DNA of 64,000 bases from Streptomyces cathayae (GTDB lineage Bacteria; Actinomycetota; Actinomycetes; Streptomycetales; Streptomycetaceae), in the NCBI RefSeq assembly GCF_029760955.1, contig NZ_CP121682.1, positions 6,076,001 through 6,140,000 of the forward strand, read 5' to 3'. The notes beneath the pieces are model-generated. The model was not told the origin of the DNA, searched no databases, and saw nothing but the letters and a program-made list of their open reading frames with translations. The stretch's first letter is position 1; each line of letters opens with the position of its first letter. Shown here piece after piece: positions 61,970 to 64,000 of this stretch. The position numbers and the translations under genes are program-made.

Positions 61970-62911
61970 GTGACGCCAGCCCCTCTCGCCGCCCGACTCG
62001 GCAACCCCAGCGGACCGCTGTTCTTCCCGGTCACCGCCTACGGAACCGACGGCGCCATCGACCTCGACACCTACCGGCTCCATGTACGGCGCGGGGTCGA
62101 GGCCGGGGCCGCCGCCGTCTTCGCCTGCTGTGGGACCGGGGAGTTCCACGCCCTGACGCCCGAGGAGTTCGAGGTCTGTGTGCGGGCCGCCGTCGAAGCG
62201 GCCGAGGGACGCGTCCCGGTCGTCGCGGGCGCCGGCTACGGCACCGGGCTCGCGGTGCACTGGGCCGGACTCGCCGAACGCGCCGGGGCGGACGGGCTGC
62301 TCGCCATGCCGCCCTACCTGGTACGGGCCGGCCAGGAGGGGCTGCTGCGGCACTACCGGGAGCTCGCCGCGGCGACCACCCTGCCGGTGATCGTCTACCA
62401 GCGCGACAACGCCGTGTTCACCCCCGCGAGCGTCGTCGGACTGTCCCGCACCGACGGGATCATCGGCCTCAAGGACGGCCACGGCGACCTCGACCTCCTG
62501 CAGCGGACCCTCAGCGCCGTACGCACCGAGGCTCCCGGCGACTTCCTCTACTTCAACGGGCTGCCCACCGCCGAACTGACCCAGCCCGCCTACCGGGGCA
62601 TCGGCGTCACCCTCTACTCGTCCGCGGTGTTCTGTTTCCTGCCCGAGGTCGCCCTCGCCTGCCATCAGGCCCTGCGCACCGGCGACCGGGCCACCGTGGA
62701 CCGCCTGCTGGACGGCTTCTACCGGCCCTTCGTCGAACTGCGCGACCAGGGCCCCGGGTACGCCGTCTCCCTGGTCAAGGCCGGGGTGCGGCTGCGCGGG
62801 CTCGACGTGGGCGAGGTGCGGCCGCCGCTGGACGAACCGTCCGGGGATCATGTCGAACAACTCGCCCGGCTGATCGAGCGAGGGCTCGCGCTGCTCGAGG
62901 AGGCCAAGTGA
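61970..62911 (+). CDS. kdgD: 5-dehydro-4-deoxyglucarate dehydratase
   Basis: A 313-residue DapA-family enzyme converting 5-dehydro-4-deoxy-D-glucarate to 2-oxoglutarate semialdehyde with loss of CO2 and water. GPLFFPVTAYGTDGAIDL opens the barrel, FACCGTGEFHALTPEEF replaces the DapA Thr-Thr motif, Tyr143 is in IVYQRDNA and the Schiff-base lysine is Lys168 (GIIGLKDGHGD). GTG at 61970 preferred because AGGGAGAG lies 5 bases upstream; ATG codons at 61946 and 61952 are alternatives. The stop overlaps the next start (GTGA). Confidence 0.9.
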   Translation: MTPAPLAARLGNPSGPLFFPVTAYGTDGAIDLDTYRLHVRRGVEAGAAAVFACCGTGEFHALTPEEFEVCVRAAVEAAEGRVPVVAGAGYGTGLAVHWAGLAERAGADGLLAMPPYLVRAGQEGLLRHYRELAAATTLPVIVYQRDNAVFTPASVVGLSRTDGIIGLKDGHGDLDLLQRTLSAVRTEAPGDFLYFNGLPTAELTQPAYRGIGVTLYSSAVFCFLPEVALACHQALRTGDRATVDRLLDGFYRPFVELRDQGPGYAVSLVKAGVRLRGLDVGEVRPPLDEPSGDHVEQLARLIERGLALLEEAK

Positions 62912-64000
62912 AGGCATCGGCGTTCGTCTACCCCTGGGACGTCAACGGGGACCCGGAGGCTCCCGCGCGGATCGCCGCGCTCGGCGTGGCGCAGGTGACG
63001 CTCGCCTCCGCCTACCACTCCACCCGTGCGCTGACCCCCCGCCACCCGCGCCACCGCGTGGTCACCGCCGAGTACGCGGCCGTGCTCTACCCGCCCGGCG
63101 CCCACTGGACGGGCCGCACCCCGCGCCCCCACCCGGCGGGGGACTGGGCCCCCGGCGACGCCTTCGGCGAGGCCGCGACGGCGCTCGCACAGGCGGGCCT
63201 GGAGGTGCACACCTGGGTCGTGCTCGCGCACAACTCCCGGCTCGGCGCCGAACACCCCGCCACCTCGGTCGTCAACGCCTACGGCGACCGCTACCCCTGG
63301 GCGCCGTGCATCGCGCAGCCCGCCACGCGCGCGTACCTGACCGACCTGGCCGCCGAGGCGGCGGTGCGGCCCGGAGCGCGCGGCACCGAACTGGAGTCCC
63401 TCGGCTGGTACGGGCTGGCCCACCTGCACGCCCACGACAAGACCGCCGGGGTCGGCCTCGGGGACGCGGGGCAGTACCTGATGTCCCTGTGCTTCTGCCC
63501 GTCCTGCCACGAGGGCTACGGGGCCCAGGGCCTGGACGCCGGTGAACTGGCCGCCTCCGTGCGGACCGCGCTGGAGCCGGTGTGGCGGGGGGCGCCCTCC
63601 GGCGGAGGCTGGACGGGCGTCGAGAAGCTCCTCGGCGCGAAGCCGGCGGCCGCCGCGCGCGCGTGGCGCGAGGAAACGGCCCGCACGCTCCAGGAGACGG
63701 CGGTCCGGGCGGTACGCGACGCGGCGCCCGAGGGCTTCCAGGTCCTGCTGCACGCGGACCCGGTGCCGTACCACTGCGGCGCCAACGCCGGCGTCGACCC
63801 CGGGCACATCCTCTCCGTCGCCGACGGTGTGGTCGTCCCCTGCACCGGGGACCCCGGCCCGCTGACGCCGTTCGCCCGGGAGAACCACCCGGGCAGCGTC
63901 CTCGCCGCCAACTTCACCGTGGTCTCCGGCATGGGCGGCAGCCCCGGCACCCTCACCGCGGACGCCACCGAGGCCCGCCGCCTCGGCGCCACGGAACTAC
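62908..64000 (+). CDS. Unrecognised protein, possibly TIM-barrel hydrolase-like (runs off the window)
   Basis: At least 364 residues with no stop before the end. GTG start overlapping the kdgD stop (GTGA), so it is co-translated with it. It opens KASAFVYPWDVNGDPEAPAR, has LEVHTWVVLAHNSRLGAEHP, SLGWYGLAHLHAHDK and a FCPSCHEGYGAQGLD cysteine pair also seen in some glycosidase-like TIM barrels. No signal peptide. A role in hexuronate or aldarate metabolism is suggested by position only. Confidence 0.8.
   Translation, partial: MKASAFVYPWDVNGDPEAPARIAALGVAQVTLASAYHSTRALTPRHPRHRVVTAEYAAVLYPPGAHWTGRTPRPHPAGDWAPGDAFGEAATALAQAGLEVHTWVVLAHNSRLGAEHPATSVVNAYGDRYPWAPCIAQPATRAYLTDLAAEAAVRPGARGTELESLGWYGLAHLHAHDKTAGVGLGDAGQYLMSLCFCPSCHEGYGAQGLDAGELAASVRTALEPVWRGAPSGGGWTGVEKLLGAKPAAAARAWREETARTLQETAVRAVRDAAPEGFQVLLHADPVPYHCGANAGVDPGHILSVADGVVVPCTGDPGPLTPFARENHPGSVLAANFTVVSGMGGSPGTLTADATEARRLGATEL

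Overview
The window is high-GC actinobacterial chromosome, and gene content and order point to Streptomyces. The signs are a glycolytic operon gap-pgk-tpiA-secG, an actinobacterial-type pentose phosphate operon with opcA, ctaA and ctaB flanking the area, a SufR-led suf operon, many GTG starts, ATGA/GTGA stop-start overlaps and several apparently leaderless genes. The species cannot be fixed from the sequence alone.

Layout. 1-5.2 kb: end of gap, pgk, tpiA, secG, an RbpA-type RNA polymerase-binding protein and pgi. 5.3-8.9 kb (minus): a PadR regulator with an FtsX-type ABC exporter. 9-16 kb: an orphan sugar-binding protein, a GH13 alpha-glucosidase and a binding protein/permease/permease operon, in which one permease carries a large Cna-B-like extracellular insert. 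16-22.8 kb (minus): tkt-tal-zwf-opcA-pgl, the complete oxidative and most of the non-oxidative pentose phosphate pathway. 23-27 kb: heme O and heme A synthases around a small unknown protein and a degenerate amidohydrolase. 27-29 kb (minus): a two-gene ABC exporter whose genes are separated by the decayed 3' end of a TnpB element. 29.2-35.9 kb: sufR-sufB-sufD-Rieske ferredoxin-sufC-sufS-sufU-sufT-like, the main Fe-S assembly operon. 36-39.6 kb: SMR efflux pump plus TetR regulator, dapD, two envelope proteins.

39.6-44.9 kb looks accessory: an intact lone tnpB with a recognisable right end, a small Cys-rich protein, a VanX-like dipeptidase, a membrane protein, a methyltransferase, and a dapA paralogue whose 3' end overlaps the methyltransferase. 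45-51.1 kb: holin-like and DUF3618-like envelope proteins, a secreted nuclease, a conserved unknown protein and a Tat-exported PhoX-type phosphatase.

The most interesting locus is 51.1-53.2 kb. A TROVE/vWA protein (Ro60/Rsr orthologue) is preceded by three consecutive non-coding RNA modules. Two fold as circularly permuted tRNA mimics of the YrlA Y-RNA class. The middle one is a short form without the tRNA-like domain. All three share the same closing-helix/GUGCG internal-loop architecture, so this looks like a Ro60 ribonucleoprotein with a family of three Y RNAs.

53.2-56.2 kb: a GntR regulator with ACC deaminase, then a double TerD protein. 56.4-64 kb: a DeoR-controlled sugar/polyol-type ABC transporter, then divergent uronate dehydrogenase and 5-dehydro-4-deoxyglucarate dehydratase genes with near-identical promoters, suggesting uptake and oxidation of hexuronate or aldarate. 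The last gene runs off the window. No rRNA, canonical tRNA or CRISPR array was found.
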